Assembly (NCBI RefSeq): GCF_004118635.1
Contig: NZ_SDGU01000022.1
Location: 1 to 64,000, forward strand
Direction: 5' to 3'
Source of the DNA: Chlorobaculum sp. 24CR
GTDB lineage: Bacteria > Bacteroidota > Chlorobiia > Chlorobiales > Chlorobiaceae
Length of the DNA: 64,000 nt
Shown: in pieces, positions 43,310-53,973 of the stretch
Numbering within the stretch: the stretch's first letter is position 1
Layout: each line of letters begins with the position of its first letter
Notes under the pieces: model-generated
Seen by the model: only the letters and a program-made list of their open reading frames with translations
What the model was told of the DNA's origin: nothing
Databases searched by the model: none
Made by a program: the position numbers and the translations under genes

Positions 43310-43641
43310 TGAACTTCACCGAATCGGAACTGCTGCGGATATTCATCGGCGAGCAGGCAAAACTGCACCACCGACCGCTCTACGAACTGCTCGTCAGCGA
43401 AGCCCTCGAACGCGGCATGGCCGGAGCCACGGTCTTTCGCGGCCTGCTCTCGTTCGGCCTCCGCCACAAAGTGCACACCTCCAAAATCTTCGAACTCGCC
43501 GGTGAACTGCCGATGGTGATCGAAATCGTGGAGATCACCGAAAAAATCGAAGAGTTCCTGCCGGTAGTCGAGACGCTGCTTCGGGAGTCCGGAGCGCAAG
43601 CGCTGGTGACGCGGGAGGCGGCGAGGCAGTGGACGACGTAG
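43306..43641 (+). CDS. DUF190 family protein
   Basis: 111 residues, PII-like alpha/beta fold. The pattern 'LRIFIGEQAKLHHRPLYELL', 'ERGMAGATVFRGLLSFG' and 'ELPMVIEIVEITEKIEEFLP' identifies DUF190. Members often sit beside crcB, as here with a 4-base overlap. They may sense nucleotides or regulate the channel; this is inference from context. Confidence 0.85.
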   Translation: MMNFTESELLRIFIGEQAKLHHRPLYELLVSEALERGMAGATVFRGLLSFGLRHKVHTSKIFELAGELPMVIEIVEITEKIEEFLPVVETLLRESGAQALVTREAARQWTT

Positions 43642-43978
43642 GCTTGTGTACGTTACCCCGCAACTCTTTTTCAGCCATCGCGCCTCATGCGCCCTCCTGT
43701 CAGACCGGTAGGGAGGTGATGTTGATTCAGGACAATCTGAACGTGGAAAAACTGCTTGATCGTCCACTCTTTGTCATGTTATGAAAATATTACCTCCGGC
43801 CATTAAAACGCTCAGGCAGTTGCCCCGGACTTTAGTCCGTGGTTAATGGATTAGACAAAATAAATCAAGGCTTTAGCCTAATCTCTTTTCTCGGAGATGA
43901 TTGCGACTTATTGTTGGCGAAAAGGATCGCTTGTTTGCCAATAATTGCCGGGGAGCGGATGCTGGAAAGGACTGGCGC
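43642..43978. other. Intergenic region with two short palindromes
   Basis: 337 bases between DUF190 and the PPTase gene, which converge. No gene is seen. It contains CGGACT-TT-AGTCCG (43826-43839) and AGGCT-TT-AGCCT (43868-43879) 28 bases apart. Palindromes with this central TTTA type recur in many bacterial genomes as short interspersed repeats. They may help end transcription in either direction. Confidence 0.5.
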
Positions 43979-44704
43979 TCAGAGTTCGATATACTCGCCG
44001 TTTTGCAGCGAGTAGCGATGGAGGTTCAGCGGTTCGTTGTTGTCGAGCTGGATAGCCAGCGTGGTGGCGAAGCCGCACATGTAGTCGAACACGGAGGTGA
44101 TGCAGGTGAGGTTCTGGTTGGCTCCGAAGGGCACCCGGAAACGGTTCATGCGGTACTGCGTGGCGACATCGAAGGCCGCCAGGCCGTGTTCGAGCGGCCA
44201 GCCGCTGGCTTTTATCAGCGCCTCCTTGGTGCTCCATATCCGGACGAAAGCCTTGTTTTTTTCGCGGCTGGGCAGGTTTACGATGATTGCGTACTCTTCG
44301 GCGGAGAAGTAGTTTCTGGCCAGCAGGTCGATGTCCTCCACCGTTCGGATTCTTTCGATATCGATGCCCGTTTCCGGGTGTTTTGAAAAGGCATAGACAA
44401 TCTGGCGACCTGAATGGGAGAGGTTGAAGTAGAGTCCTGCGTTTTCAGGATAGACGATAAAGGGCTTGCCGACCCGGGTGGCGGAGAACCGGATCAGGGC
44501 AGGGTCGATGCCGAAGGTTTCGCCGAGCAGGCGGCGGAGAAGTCCTCGGCGAAGCACAAAGTTTTGCCGGTCGTTGTCGAAACGGAAGCGTTCAGCCCTT
44601 GCCTTTTCGTCATCAGAAAGCGTCTCGAACAACTCCGGTTCGGGGATTCCGGCGATGTGCGTGTCGGTATGGATGAGGGTTACGGCCTCTCTGGATAGAA
44701 TCAT
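43979..44704 (-). CDS. 4'-phosphopantetheinyl transferase, Sfp type
   Basis: 241 residues. Motifs: 'GKPFIVYPENAGLYFNLSHS' (the LSHS motif), 'ETGIDIERI' (D115, E117, binding Mg and CoA), and 'FVRIWSTKEALIKASGWP' (W157-x-x-K160-E161-A162, P3 motif). It moves the phosphopantetheine arm from CoA to carrier proteins such as AcpP (31727) or larger synthases. ATG 44704 has GAGAG before it; the frame extends to 44776. Not near its partners in the genome. Confidence 0.88.
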   Translation of the reverse strand: MILSREAVTLIHTDTHIAGIPEPELFETLSDDEKARAERFRFDNDRQNFVLRRGLLRRLLGETFGIDPALIRFSATRVGKPFIVYPENAGLYFNLSHSGRQIVYAFSKHPETGIDIERIRTVEDIDLLARNYFSAEEYAIIVNLPSREKNKAFVRIWSTKEALIKASGWPLEHGLAAFDVATQYRMNRFRVPFGANQNLTCITSVFDYMCGFATTLAIQLDNNEPLNLHRYSLQNGEYIEL

Positions 44705-45234
44705 CGTTTCATCTCTCGCTTTTCGGAATCGGTGGTTCTCCGGTATTGGTAACAGCTTTTTCTGTTCATTCGGCAAGAAATTTTAAAGCCGCCAGTGAGG
44801 CGGGATCAGCCGGACACGAGCGGGCCGCAACAAAAAGAATGGCCGGATTTGCCTTTTGCCAGCCGCGTTTGACCTCTGCTCAATCTACGATTTTTTATGC
44901 CGCATCGTTCCCTGGTGACTGACTGGCAATCGATCTATCCATTCGGGGCGATGCCGTCTTGCGCCGTGCTCGCCTCACCGTTACCGGCGGTGATGGCGGC
45001 AGTGCTTCGAGCGTGAGGCTTCTCGGGGTCTCGATGAATGAGCGGCAGGCGCGCTCAGGCTCTGCCGTGAAGGGCGGAGGATTACAAAATTGGAGAAAAG
45101 AGGTGAATAAGTCAAAAAAACGATAGATGAAATTTTGTTTTTTGGGGTAATTCTTTTACTTTGGTCGTCCTTATGGTTTTCCCTGAATGATTTTTCACCG
45201 GAAGTCTCAAACGAATTAGAAAAGAGTTTATTGT
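44705..45234. other. Long leader/intergenic region before the str operon
   Basis: 530 bases between the PPTase start and rpsL. No gene is convincing; the 45135-45362 frame lies out of frame with rpsL and overlaps it. The PPTase and ribosomal promoters must both be here, but no clean -35/-10 pair is seen. The last 130 bases are AT-rich. Confidence 0.5.
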
Positions 45235-45633
45235 ATGCCGACGATTCAGCAGCTTATCAGGCACGGAAGAAGTATGAAGGCGTCCAAGACCGCCTCACCG
45301 GCTCTGGAAAAATGCCCTCAGAAGAGGGGTGTTTGCACCCGTGTTTACACGACTACCCCTAAAAAGCCGAACTCCGCGCTTCGCAAGGTGGCTCGCGTCA
45401 GGCTGTCCAACAAGATCGAGGTGACGGCCTACATCCCCGGTGAAGGTCACAACCTCCAGGAGCACTCCATTGTGTTAATCCGTGGCGGCAGAGTCAAGGA
45501 TCTTCCTGGCGTTCGTTATCATATCGTTCGCGGTTCGCTCGATACGTCGGGCGTAGCTGATCGCAAGCAGAGCCGTTCCAAGTACGGCGCCAAGGTTCCA
45601 AAGCCCGGCGCAGCTCCTGCAAAGAAGAAATAA
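45235..45633 (+). CDS. rpsL: 30S ribosomal protein S12
   Basis: 132 residues. It begins '[19 protein letters not shown]' and has the decoding-centre region '[16 protein letters not shown]' with the streptomycin-site lysines (K42-like and K87-like in '[17 protein letters not shown]'). The C-terminal basic tail 'PGAAPAKKK' is longer than in E. coli. First gene of rpsL-rpsG-fusA-tuf. Confidence 0.97.
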   Translation: MPTIQQLIRHGRSMKASKTASPALEKCPQKRGVCTRVYTTTPKKPNSALRKVARVRLSNKIEVTAYIPGEGHNLQEHSIVLIRGGRVKDLPGVRYHIVRGSLDTSGVADRKQSRSKYGAKVPKPGAAPAKKK

Positions 45634-45657
45634 AACTGAATCTTAACTCGGATTATA

Positions 45658-46128
45658 ATGGCAAAGAAGGGTTCCGGATACGGACTGCGCGGCGGCGATT
45701 TTCGTTATGGCGACGAGACGGTTGCTCGTCTTATCAATTCTGTCATGCTCGATGGCAAGAAGGTTGTTGCGACCAAGGTTGTCTATGACGCTTTTGATAT
45801 TATCGCGACCAAAGTCGAGGGCGGCGACGCTCTTGAAACTTTCCGCAAGGCGATGAGCAATGTCGCTCCGCTGGTCGAGGTTCGCAGCAAGAGGGTTGGT
45901 GGCGCTACCTACCAGATTCCGATGGAGGTTCCGGCTTCCAGAAGAACCGCGCTGGCTTTCCGTTGGATCAAGCAGTTTGCCACCAGGCGCGGCGGCCGTT
46001 CGATGGCCGAGAAACTCGCCGCTGAGTTGCTCGACGCTTCCAACGAGCAGGGTGCCTCAGTAAAGAAACGTGACGAGGTTCATCGCATGGCAGAGGCCAA
46101 CAAGGCATTCGCTCACTTCAGGTTCTGA
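45658..46128 (+). CDS. rpsG: 30S ribosomal protein S7
   Basis: 156 residues, as usual. 'MLDGKKVVATKVVYDAFD', 'NVAPLVEVRSKRVGGATYQIP' (split) and 'RRTALAFRWIKQFATRRGG' are characteristic, as is 'VHRMAEANKAFAHFRF' at the end. It nucleates assembly of the 30S head. In E. coli S7 represses its own operon. It starts 25 bases after rpsL. Confidence 0.97.
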   Translation: MAKKGSGYGLRGGDFRYGDETVARLINSVMLDGKKVVATKVVYDAFDIIATKVEGGDALETFRKAMSNVAPLVEVRSKRVGGATYQIPMEVPASRRTALAFRWIKQFATRRGGRSMAEKLAAELLDASNEQGASVKKRDEVHRMAEANKAFAHFRF

Positions 46129-46165
46129 GTCTGTAAAAAGCAGGAATTATAAAAACGATTGATTT

Positions 46166-48280
46166 ATGGCAAGGCAGGTTGCGTTAGATAAGGTCAGGAA
46201 TATCGGTATCATGGCTCACATTGATGCGGGCAAGACCACGACCACGGAGAGGATTCTCTACTACACGGGTCGCCTGCACAAGATGGGTGAGGTGCACGAA
46301 GGCGGCGCCACCATGGACTGGATGGAGCAGGAAAAAGAGCGTGGCATCACGATTACCTCTGCTGCTACCACCTGTTTCTGGACTCCCAAGTTTGGCAACT
46401 ACACCGGCATTAATCACAGGATCAATATTATTGATACTCCCGGCCACGTTGACTTCACGGTCGAGGTTGAGCGCTCCCTGCGTGTGCTCGATGGCGCGGT
46501 CGCGCTGTTCTGCGCCGTGGGCGGCGTTGAGCCCCAGTCCGAAACGGTCTGGCGTCAGGCCAACAAGTACGGCGTTCCGAGGATCGCCTATGTAAACAAG
46601 ATGGATCGCGTTGGCGCCGACTTCTTCGATACGGTGAAGGCGATTCGCGAGCGTCTCGGCGCCAATCCGGTGCCGATTCAGATTCCGATCGGACAGGGTG
46701 AAATCTTCGCTGGTTTCGTCGATCTGATCCGTATGAAGGGGATTATTTACGACAAGGAAGATGGCAGCACCTACACCGAGGTGGAGATTCCGCACGATCT
46801 CGAAAACGAGGCTCGCACCTGGCGCATCAACATGCTCGAAGCGGTCTCCGAGGTCGATGACACCCTGCTCGAAAAATATCTCAATGGTGAAGATATCACT
46901 GCCGATGAGGTGCGAGGCGTACTTCGTCAGGCGACGCTCGGCGTGACCATCATTCCAGTGCTCTGCGGTTCGTCGTTCAAGAACAAGGGCGTGCAGTTTA
47001 TGCTGGATGCCGTTATAGATTATCTCGCTTCGCCGGTCGATGTCGGTGAGGTGCATGGTCACGATCCAAGAACCGAAGCGGATATCATTCGCCAGCCGAA
47101 GGATGAAGAGCCTTTTGCTGCTCTGGCCTTCAAGATTGCTACCGATCCTTTCGTCGGCAAGCTGACCTTCTTCCGAGTCTATTCCGGCGTGCTCAACGCA
47201 GGTAGTTATGTGCTCAACTCGATCACCGGCAAAAAAGAGCGCGTTGGTCGCGTCTTGCAGATGCACTCCAACAAGCGCGAAGAGCGTGATGCCGTGTATG
47301 CGGGCGATATCGCAGCGGCGGTCGGTCTCAAAGATGTGAGAACCGGCGATACGCTCTGCGACGAAAGCAAGCCGATCGTGCTCGAAAAAATGGTGTTCCC
47401 CGAACCCGTTATCGAGATCGCGGTCGAGCCGAAAACCAAGGCGGACAACGACAAGCTTGGCATGTCTCTTGCCAAACTCGCCGAAGAAGATCCGACCTTC
47501 AGGGTGAAAACAGATGAGGAAACCGGCCAGACACTCATTGCGGGCATGGGTGAGCTTCACCTCGAAATTCTGGTTGACCGTCTGAAACGCGAGTTCAAGG
47601 TCGAGGCCAACGTCGGTCAGCCGCAGGTGGCTTATCGAGAAACCATTCGCGGTTCGGTCGAATACGAAGGAAAGTTCGTTCGCCAGTCCGGCGGTAAGGG
47701 CCAGTTCGGTCTGGTCGTGCTCCGCGTCGAGCCGCTCGAAGAGGGCAAAGGCTACGAGTTCGCCGATGAAATCAAGGGCGGCGTGATTCCGAAAGAGTAC
47801 ATCCCGGCAGTCAACGCTGGTATCCAGCAGGCTATGAAAGACGGCGTTGTCGCCGGCTTCCCGATGCAGGATATCAAGGTTGCGCTGATTGATGGCAAAT
47901 ACCACGATGTTGACTCTTCGGAAATGGCGTTCAAGATTGCCGGTTCCATCGGCTTCAAGGGTGCGGCCAAAAAGGCTAATCCCGTGCTGCTCGAACCGAT
48001 TATGAAGGTCGAGGTCATCACTCCGGAAGAGTATCTGGGCGACGTGATGGGCGATCTTTCGGGACGCCGCGGTCACATCGAAGGCATGGGCCAGCGCGCA
48101 GGCGCGCAGTTCGTCGCCGCCAAGGTGCCGCTGTCCGCGATGTTCGGCTACTCGACCGACCTGCGTTCGATGACCCAGGGTCGCGCCAACTACTCGATGG
48201 AGTTCGAGAGCTATCGCGAGGTGCCGCGCAGCATCGCGGAAGCTTTGCAGGAAAAGAGGGTTGGCAAGGATTCCGAATAA
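46166..48280 (+). CDS. fusA: Elongation factor G
   Basis: 704 residues, full five-domain EF-G. The G domain has '[17 protein letters not shown]' (P-loop), the switch II '[14 protein letters not shown]' and '[13 protein letters not shown]' (NKMD). Domain IV carries '[20 protein letters not shown]', and the C-terminus '[16 protein letters not shown]' is typical. It drives translocation and ribosome recycling with RRF. In the standard place between rpsG and tuf. Confidence 0.97.
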   Translation: MARQVALDKVRNIGIMAHIDAGKTTTTERILYYTGRLHKMGEVHEGGATMDWMEQEKERGITITSAATTCFWTPKFGNYTGINHRINIIDTPGHVDFTVEVERSLRVLDGAVALFCAVGGVEPQSETVWRQANKYGVPRIAYVNKMDRVGADFFDTVKAIRERLGANPVPIQIPIGQGEIFAGFVDLIRMKGIIYDKEDGSTYTEVEIPHDLENEARTWRINMLEAVSEVDDTLLEKYLNGEDITADEVRGVLRQATLGVTIIPVLCGSSFKNKGVQFMLDAVIDYLASPVDVGEVHGHDPRTEADIIRQPKDEEPFAALAFKIATDPFVGKLTFFRVYSGVLNAGSYVLNSITGKKERVGRVLQMHSNKREERDAVYAGDIAAAVGLKDVRTGDTLCDESKPIVLEKMVFPEPVIEIAVEPKTKADNDKLGMSLAKLAEEDPTFRVKTDEETGQTLIAGMGELHLEILVDRLKREFKVEANVGQPQVAYRETIRGSVEYEGKFVRQSGGKGQFGLVVLRVEPLEEGKGYEFADEIKGGVIPKEYIPAVNAGIQQAMKDGVVAGFPMQDIKVALIDGKYHDVDSSEMAFKIAGSIGFKGAAKKANPVLLEPIMKVEVITPEEYLGDVMGDLSGRRGHIEGMGQRAGAQFVAAKVPLSAMFGYSTDLRSMTQGRANYSMEFESYREVPRSIAEALQEKRVGKDSE

Positions 48281-48331
48281 CAGTTTTTCATCACTGCATC
48301 ACTAAACAGATAACCGACAGGGAGAAGTGTT

Positions 48332-49513
48332 ATGGCTAAAGAGTCATACAAGAGGGATAAACCTCACGTAAATATTGGTACAATCGGTCACGTTGACCAC
48401 GGCAAAACCACCCTTACTGCAGCCATCACTTCGGTGCTTGCAAAATCTGGTATGGCCGCCTTCCGTGAATTTGGCGATATCGACAAGGCTCCGGAAGAGA
48501 GGGAGCGCGGTATTACCATCTCGACTGCACACGTCGAGTATCAGACGAAAGCGCGCCACTATGCGCACATCGACTGCCCCGGTCACGCTGACTACATCAA
48601 AAACATGATCACCGGTGCTGCCCAGATGGACGGCGCGATCCTCGTTGTTGCCGGTACCGACGGCCCGATGCCCCAGACCCGCGAGCACATCCTGCTTGCC
48701 CGCCAGGTGAACGTGCCTGCGCTGGTCGTCTTCCTCAATAAGGTTGACATTGCTGACGAAGAGCTGCTCGAACTGGTCGAAATGGAACTTCGCGAGCTTC
48801 TGACCGAGTACGGCTTCCCTGGCGACGATATTCCGATCATCAAGGGTTCCGCTCTGAAAGCTCTTGATGGCGATCCGGAAGCCGAGAAGCAGATCATGGA
48901 GCTCATGGATGCTGTTGACAGCTACATTCCGCAGCCGGTTCGCGACGTTGACAAGCCGTTCCTGATGCCGGTCGAAGACGTATTCTCCATCTCTGGTCGC
49001 GGTACCGTCGGTACCGGTCGTATCGAGAGGGGCCACGTCAAGGTTGGCGAGGAGGTCGAGATCGTCGGTATCAAACCGACCCGCAAATCGGTCGTCACCG
49101 GTATCGAAATGTTCAACAAGCTCCTCGACGAAGGTCAGGCAGGTGACAACGCCGGCTTGCTCCTCCGCGGTGTTGACAAGAACGAACTCGAGCGCGGCAT
49201 GGTTATCGCCAAGCCTGGCAGCATCACCCCGCACACCAAGTTCAAGGCTGAGGTTTACATCCTGAAAAAGGAAGAGGGTGGCCGCCACACGCCGTTCTTC
49301 AACGGCTACCGCCCGCAGTTCTATTTCAGAACCACTGACGTGACCGGCTCGGTGACCCTTCCTGAGGGCGTCGAAATGGTTATGCCTGGCGACAATCTCT
49401 CCGTCGATGTCGAGCTGATCGCTCCTATCGCCATGGAAGAGAGCCTTCGCTTCGCTATCCGCGAGGGCGGCCGTACGGTCGGTGCCGGTTCGGTAACCAA
49501 GATCGTCGAGTAA
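48332..49513 (+). CDS. tuf: Elongation factor Tu
   Basis: 393 residues. '[17 protein letters not shown]' (P-loop), '[15 protein letters not shown]' (switch I), '[20 protein letters not shown]' (switch II) and 'VVFLNKVDI' are intact; domains II and III follow ('[17 protein letters not shown]', '[21 protein letters not shown]' split). It delivers aminoacyl-tRNA to the A site. GGGAGAAG lies before the ATG. A terminator follows directly. Confidence 0.98.
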   Translation: MAKESYKRDKPHVNIGTIGHVDHGKTTLTAAITSVLAKSGMAAFREFGDIDKAPEERERGITISTAHVEYQTKARHYAHIDCPGHADYIKNMITGAAQMDGAILVVAGTDGPMPQTREHILLARQVNVPALVVFLNKVDIADEELLELVEMELRELLTEYGFPGDDIPIIKGSALKALDGDPEAEKQIMELMDAVDSYIPQPVRDVDKPFLMPVEDVFSISGRGTVGTGRIERGHVKVGEEVEIVGIKPTRKSVVTGIEMFNKLLDEGQAGDNAGLLLRGVDKNELERGMVIAKPGSITPHTKFKAEVYILKKEEGGRHTPFFNGYRPQFYFRTTDVTGSVTLPEGVEMVMPGDNLSVDVELIAPIAMEESLRFAIREGGRTVGAGSVTKIVE

Positions 49514-49531
49514 TCGATTGATTGTTATCCC

Positions 49532-49561
49532 GGGGCGAGCCATCGCACTCGCCCCTTTTTT
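49532..49561 (+). terminator. Intrinsic terminator between tuf and rpsJ
   Basis: GGGGCGAG (49532-49539) pairs with CTCGCCCC (49548-49555) over an 8-base loop, followed by six T. It ends the str operon and separates it from the S10 operon; rpsJ starts only 30 bases later. Confidence 0.92.
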
Positions 49562-49590
49562 ATTGAAACCATCGAAACAGGGATAGACCA

Positions 49591-49902
49591 GTGGCTGTTC
49601 AGCAAAAGATCAGGATAAAGCTCAAGTCGTACGACCATAGCCTCGTTGATAAGTGGGCTTTAAAGATTATCGATGTGGTCAAGCAGACGGATGCCATCAT
49701 ATTTGGCCCCATTCCGCTGCCCACGAAAACTCATGTATATACGGTCAACCGTTCACCTCATGTGGACAAGAAATCCCGTGAGCAGTTCGCCTTCTCATCG
49801 CACAAGAGGTTGATCGAGATCGTCAACCCGACGCCCAGAACGATTGATATGCTCATGAAGCTCGAGCTTCCGAGTGGCGTTGATGTGGAAATCAAGTCTT
49901 AA
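49591..49902 (+). CDS. rpsJ: 30S ribosomal protein S10
   Basis: 103 residues starting at GTG ('[20 protein letters not shown]' region). '[21 protein letters not shown]' (split) and '[16 protein letters not shown]' are diagnostic of S10. AGGGA precedes the start. It is a 30S head protein and also a partner of the antitermination factor NusB. It begins the S10 operon, right behind the terminator at 49532-49561. Confidence 0.96.
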   Translation: MAVQQKIRIKLKSYDHSLVDKWALKIIDVVKQTDAIIFGPIPLPTKTHVYTVNRSPHVDKKSREQFAFSSHKRLIEIVNPTPRTIDMLMKLELPSGVDVEIKS

Positions 49903-49936
49903 AGTGTTTTAAAGTAAATAGAAAAGGTAATCGGAT

Positions 49937-50566
49937 ATGGGTGCGATTCTCGGGAAAAAAATCGGCATGACCCGTTTATACAATGATAAACGCGAAGCTG
50001 TTCCCTGCACGGTGATTCAGGCCGGGCCGTGTTATGTGACTCAGGTTAAGAGCACGGAACAAGATGGCTACGAAGCCTATCAGCTCGGCTTCGGCGAGCG
50101 TGATGAAAAAAAGGTCTCCAAGCCGCTCGCGGGCCACTATAAAAAAGCTGGCAAAAATCCGGGATATATCTTGTCTGAAGTCAGCAAGAGCCTGATGCCG
50201 GAAGAGCTTGCCGCTGGCGCAACGGTTTCTGTCGATGTCTTCAAGGAGGGCGACAAGATCGATGTGCTCGGTGTCACCAAGGGCAAGGGTTTTGCCGGTG
50301 TGGTCAAGCGCCACAACTTCGGCGGCGGTTCCAGAACGCACGGCCAGTCCGACAGGCTTCGCGCTCCCGGTTCGGTTGGCGGCTCGTCCGACCCCTCCAG
50401 AACCTTCAAGGGCACCAGAATGGCTGGAAGAATGGGCGGAGAGAACAAGACGACCAGGAATCTGGTGATCGTGAAGGTCATGCCGGAATCGAATCTCATC
50501 GTCGTCAAGGGCGCGGTGCCGGGACCGAAGAACTCCTATGTCAAGATTGTTTCAACAACCAAGTAA
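49937..50566 (+). CDS. rplC: 50S ribosomal protein L3
   Basis: 209 residues. '[17 protein letters not shown]' opens the protein. The region '[19 protein letters not shown]' and '[21 protein letters not shown]' (split) is the conserved loop reaching the peptidyl transferase centre; the glutamine methylated in some bacteria lies in the 'THGQSDRL' segment. Second gene of the S10 operon. Confidence 0.97.
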   Translation: MGAILGKKIGMTRLYNDKREAVPCTVIQAGPCYVTQVKSTEQDGYEAYQLGFGERDEKKVSKPLAGHYKKAGKNPGYILSEVSKSLMPEELAAGATVSVDVFKEGDKIDVLGVTKGKGFAGVVKRHNFGGGSRTHGQSDRLRAPGSVGGSSDPSRTFKGTRMAGRMGGENKTTRNLVIVKVMPESNLIVVKGAVPGPKNSYVKIVSTTK

Positions 50567-50585
50567 ACGGTGAGTGCAGAAAGCA

Positions 50586-51212
50586 ATGGAATTAAAAGTA
50601 CTCAATATACAAGGGTCGGAAACCGGTGAAGTGGTGACGCTGAACGATGATATTTTCGCCGTTGAAGTTTCTGAACATGCCATGTACCTGGATGTGAAGG
50701 CAATTCTTGCCAATCGCCGCCAGGGCACCCATAAAGCAAAGACCCGCGCTGAAGTTCGCGGCGGCGGCAGGAAGCCGTTCCGCCAGAAAGGCACCGGCAA
50801 CGCCCGCCAGGGATCTACCCGTTCGGGAACAATGGTTGGCGGTGGCACGATCTTTGGTCCCGTGCCGCGGACCTACGAGCAGAAGGTCAACCGCAAGGTC
50901 AAGCAGCTTGCCCGCCGTTCGGCGCTGAGCGCCAAGGCTGCGGCAGGCCAGATCGTCGTCGTCGAGGATTTCAGCCTCGACGCGATCAAGACCCGTCCGG
51001 TTGCCGACATGCTCAAGAGTCTCGGCCTCGGCGAAAAGAAGACCCTGCTCATGATGCCGTTCCACGACAACGTGGTGAGCACCTCCGGCAGGAACATCCA
51101 GAAGCTGAACGTCAAGGTCGCCGATCAGGCTTCGACCTACGATATTCTCAACAGCCAGGCCGTGCTTTTCCAGAAGGCCGCCCTGCAGAAAATAGAAGAA
51201 ACATTAGGGTAA
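50586..51212 (+). CDS. rplD: 50S ribosomal protein L4
   Basis: 208 residues. 'HKAKTRAEVRGGGRKPFRQK' followed by 'GTGNARQGSTRSG' is the extended loop of L4 in the exit tunnel. 'VEDFSLDAIKTRPVADMLK' lies in the second half. ATG 50586 is preferred over GTG 50574 because the conserved 'MELKVLNI' begins there. L4 autoregulates the S10 operon in enterics; a leader structure is not evident here. Confidence 0.96.
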   Translation: MELKVLNIQGSETGEVVTLNDDIFAVEVSEHAMYLDVKAILANRRQGTHKAKTRAEVRGGGRKPFRQKGTGNARQGSTRSGTMVGGGTIFGPVPRTYEQKVNRKVKQLARRSALSAKAAAGQIVVVEDFSLDAIKTRPVADMLKSLGLGEKKTLLMMPFHDNVVSTSGRNIQKLNVKVADQASTYDILNSQAVLFQKAALQKIEETLG

Positions 51213-51245
51213 TTACCGTTTGCCAGTAAAAAGGAGAAGATTGCA

Positions 51246-51557
51246 ATGAAAAACCCGTTGTTGCGGCCGTGGCTGACCGAAAAGAGCACCAAACTCACCG
51301 AGCAGAAAGGCCAGTACGTGTTCCAGGTCAAGAAGGATGCCGATAAAACCGATATCAAAAAAGCGGTCGAAGAGAAGTTTGGTGTCGATGTCGTATCTAT
51401 CCGCACCATCAACTGCCTTGGCAAGTCGAAGCGTCAGCACACCCGCAAGGGACTCATCGCCGGAAAGAAGAACGACTGGAAGAAAGCGGTCGTGACCCTC
51501 GGCGAAGGCCAGGCGATTGATTACTATGCCAAGCCGGCCGAAAAGAGCGAGAAATAA
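51246..51557 (+). CDS. rplW: 50S ribosomal protein L23
   Basis: 103 residues. '[20 protein letters not shown]' and '[20 protein letters not shown]' with '[19 protein letters not shown]' fit L23, the exit-site dock for trigger factor and SRP. GGAGAAG stands before the ATG. Next to L4 in the standard order. Confidence 0.96.
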   Translation: MKNPLLRPWLTEKSTKLTEQKGQYVFQVKKDADKTDIKKAVEEKFGVDVVSIRTINCLGKSKRQHTRKGLIAGKKNDWKKAVVTLGEGQAIDYYAKPAEKSEK

Positions 51558-51586
51558 GATTAACAACCGGATAGATAAACAGTACG

Positions 51587-52426
51587 ATGGCAGTCAGGAA
51601 ATTAGCTCCGAACACTCCGGGCACAAGGTTCGCTTCATACGCAAGTTTCGAGGAGATCACCAAGAGTGAGCCGGAAAAAAGTCTTCTCGTGCCGCTCAAG
51701 AAAAGCGGTGGCCGCAACACCAACGGTCGGATCACCTCCCGCCACATGGGCGGCGGTCACAAGCGGTTCTACCGAATCATCGATTTCAAGCGCAACAAGG
51801 ACAATGTTCCCGCCAAGGTCGCGGCAATCGAATATGATCCGAACCGTTCGTCGAGGATTGCACTTCTTCATTATGTTGACGGAGAAAAACGTTATATTCT
51901 CGCTCCCAAAAATCTGAAGGTCGGCGACCGCATCGAAAGCGGCGAAAAGGTGGACATCAGGGTGGGCAATACTATGCCGCTGAAGAACATCCCGATCGGT
52001 TCCGATGTGCACAATATCGAGCTGAAAGCCGGAAAAGGCGGTCAGATGGCAAGGTCAGCCGGCGCATACGCCGTGCTTGCCGCTCGCGAAGGCAACTACG
52101 CAACCCTGAAGATGCCGTCTGGCGAAATCAGGAAAGTTCGCATCGAGTGCCGCGCGACCATCGGTGTTATCGGCAATGCAGAGCACGAAAACATCAGTCT
52201 CGGCAAAGCAGGACGCAGCCGCTGGCTCGGCATCCGTCCCCAGACCCGCGGTATGGCAATGAACCCGGTCGATCACCCGATGGGCGGTGGTGAAGGCAAG
52301 TCCAAGTCGGGCGGTGGCCGCAAGCATCCGAAGTCGCCATGGGGTCAGCTTGCAAAAGGTCTGAAGACCAGAAACAAGAAAAAAGCCTCGACGAAGCTGA
52401 TCGTTCGCGGCAGGAAAGCCAAGTAA
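51587..52426 (+). CDS. rplB: 50S ribosomal protein L2
   Basis: 279 residues, near the usual 275. '[20 protein letters not shown]' and '[14 protein letters not shown]' open the conserved core; '[20 protein letters not shown]' contains the histidine near the peptidyl transferase centre, followed by '[10 protein letters not shown]'. Essential for subunit association. In normal position between rplW and rpsS. Confidence 0.97.
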   Translation: MAVRKLAPNTPGTRFASYASFEEITKSEPEKSLLVPLKKSGGRNTNGRITSRHMGGGHKRFYRIIDFKRNKDNVPAKVAAIEYDPNRSSRIALLHYVDGEKRYILAPKNLKVGDRIESGEKVDIRVGNTMPLKNIPIGSDVHNIELKAGKGGQMARSAGAYAVLAAREGNYATLKMPSGEIRKVRIECRATIGVIGNAEHENISLGKAGRSRWLGIRPQTRGMAMNPVDHPMGGGEGKSKSGGGRKHPKSPWGQLAKGLKTRNKKKASTKLIVRGRKAK

Positions 52427-52459
52427 CAAAGCGGAAACAAACAACAAGCAGAGAGAATT

Positions 52460-52756
52460 ATGCCAAGATCACTGAAAAAGGGGCCGTTCATCGACTTCAA
52501 GCTGGAAAAGCGGATCCTTGATATGAACAGCAATGGTGAGAAGAAGGTGGTAAAGACCTGGTCGAGAAGCTCGATGATCTCTCCTGATTTTGTCGGTCAC
52601 ACCGTGGCGGTTCATAACGGCAAGAATCATGTGCCGGTTTACGTCAGCGAAAACATGGTAGGTCACAAACTTGGCGAATTCGCTCCGACCAGGTTGTTCC
52701 GCGGTCATGCGGGCGGCAAGGCAGAAAAGGGCGGATCGGCACCCAGGAAAAAGTAA
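52460..52756 (+). CDS. rpsS: 30S ribosomal protein S19
   Basis: 98 residues. '[20 protein letters not shown]', '[20 protein letters not shown]' and '[19 protein letters not shown]' are typical of S19. A 30S head protein with S13. GAGAG stands before the ATG. The C-terminal 'KGGSAPRKK' is a basic tail. Confidence 0.97.
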   Translation: MPRSLKKGPFIDFKLEKRILDMNSNGEKKVVKTWSRSSMISPDFVGHTVAVHNGKNHVPVYVSENMVGHKLGEFAPTRLFRGHAGGKAEKGGSAPRKK

Positions 52757-52786
52757 ACTGAATCAAGCGGAAAGGTAAGAGATATC

Positions 52787-53146
52787 ATGCAAGCTAAAGC
52801 AATTTTACGGCATACACCGACGTCGCCTCGCAAAATGCGGCTCGTGGCCGGCCTTGTTCGTGGCAAGCAGGTCGATCAGGCGAAGGCCATCCTGCACAAC
52901 TCCACCAAAAGTGCTTCCCGTAACGTGATGGTTACGCTCAAATCGGCTGTCGCGAACTGGTCGCAGCTCAATCCCGATGACCGGGTTGGCGATAACGAGC
53001 TGTTCGTCAAGGCGGTTTTCGTCGATGAAGGTCCTTCGCTCAAAAGGCTCCTTCCGGCTCCGATGGGCCGCGCCTACAGGATCCGCAAGCGTTCGAATCA
53101 CCTGACCATCGTCGTGGACAAGGTTGATAACAAGGTAACCAAATAA
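52787..53146 (+). CDS. rplV: 50S ribosomal protein L22
   Basis: 119 residues. '[20 protein letters not shown]' and the loop '[19 protein letters not shown]' are diagnostic; the latter reaches the exit tunnel where macrolide resistance mutations occur. GGAAAGG precedes ATG 52787. 14 bases separate it from rpsC. Confidence 0.97.
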   Translation: MQAKAILRHTPTSPRKMRLVAGLVRGKQVDQAKAILHNSTKSASRNVMVTLKSAVANWSQLNPDDRVGDNELFVKAVFVDEGPSLKRLLPAPMGRAYRIRKRSNHLTIVVDKVDNKVTK

Positions 53147-53160
53147 ACAAGGAGATAGCA

Positions 53161-53925
53161 TTGGGTCAGAAAGTAAATCCAACCGGATTCAGACTGGGAA
53201 TCATCAAGGACTGGACTTCCCGCTGGTATGACGACGGACCGGTTATCGCCGAAAAGATCAAGCAGGATCAGGTTATCCGCAACTATGTTCAGGCGAGGCT
53301 GAAGAAAGAGAAGGCCGGTATTGCGAAAATTGTTATCGAGCGCACGACCAAGCATATCAAGATCAATATCTATTCCGCTCGTCCGGGCGCTGTCGTTGGC
53401 CGCAAGGGTGAAGAGATCAACAACCTTTCCCAAGAGCTGACCCGCATCACCGGCAAAGATGTCAAAATTGACGTCGTCGAGGTCATCAAGCCGGAAATCG
53501 AAGCGCAGCTGATCGGCGAGAATATCGCTTACCAGCTCGAAAACCGCGTCTCTTTCCGTCGCGCCATGAAGATGGCGATCCAGCAGGCCATGAGGGCCGG
53601 CGCCGAGGGCGTCAGGATTCGTTGCGCGGGCCGTCTCGGCGGCGCTGAAATCGCCCGCTCCGAGCAGTACAAAGAGGGCAAGATTCCGCTTCATACGATT
53701 CGCGCCAACGTCGATTACGCCAGTGTGACCGCGCACACCATCGCCGGAGCTATCGGCATCAAGGTTTGGGTCTATAAAGGCGAGGTGCTTGTTCAGAGGC
53801 TCGACGCTATCGAAGAGGAAGAGATGAAGAAAATGCAGGAGCGCCGCAGTGACAGCCGTGGACGCGGACGCGGAGATAGCCGTGGATCGAAACGCCGTCG
53901 CCGTCCTGCTGCCAAGAAGGCCTGA
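53161..53925 (+). CDS. rpsC: 30S ribosomal protein S3
   Basis: 254 residues starting at TTG ('[17 protein letters not shown]' follows the initiator), with GGAGATAG as the ribosome site. A KH domain holds '[19 protein letters not shown]'; '[20 protein letters not shown]' is the conserved second half. The C-terminal 40 residues are a basic, Arg/Gly/Ser-rich tail longer than in E. coli. TTG start is inferred because S3 almost always begins (M)GQK. Confidence 0.96.
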   Translation: MGQKVNPTGFRLGIIKDWTSRWYDDGPVIAEKIKQDQVIRNYVQARLKKEKAGIAKIVIERTTKHIKINIYSARPGAVVGRKGEEINNLSQELTRITGKDVKIDVVEVIKPEIEAQLIGENIAYQLENRVSFRRAMKMAIQQAMRAGAEGVRIRCAGRLGGAEIARSEQYKEGKIPLHTIRANVDYASVTAHTIAGAIGIKVWVYKGEVLVQRLDAIEEEEMKKMQERRSDSRGRGRGDSRGSKRRRRPAAKKA

Positions 53926-53973
53926 TCGTACACAAGTACCATATAATTTGAAACTGAGAATGGAGTTGCCGGT

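Noticed and set aside
45135-45362. 75-residue frame before and over rpsL
   Set aside because: It overlaps rpsL in another frame and has no homology; its hydrophobic start is probably chance in the AT-rich leader.
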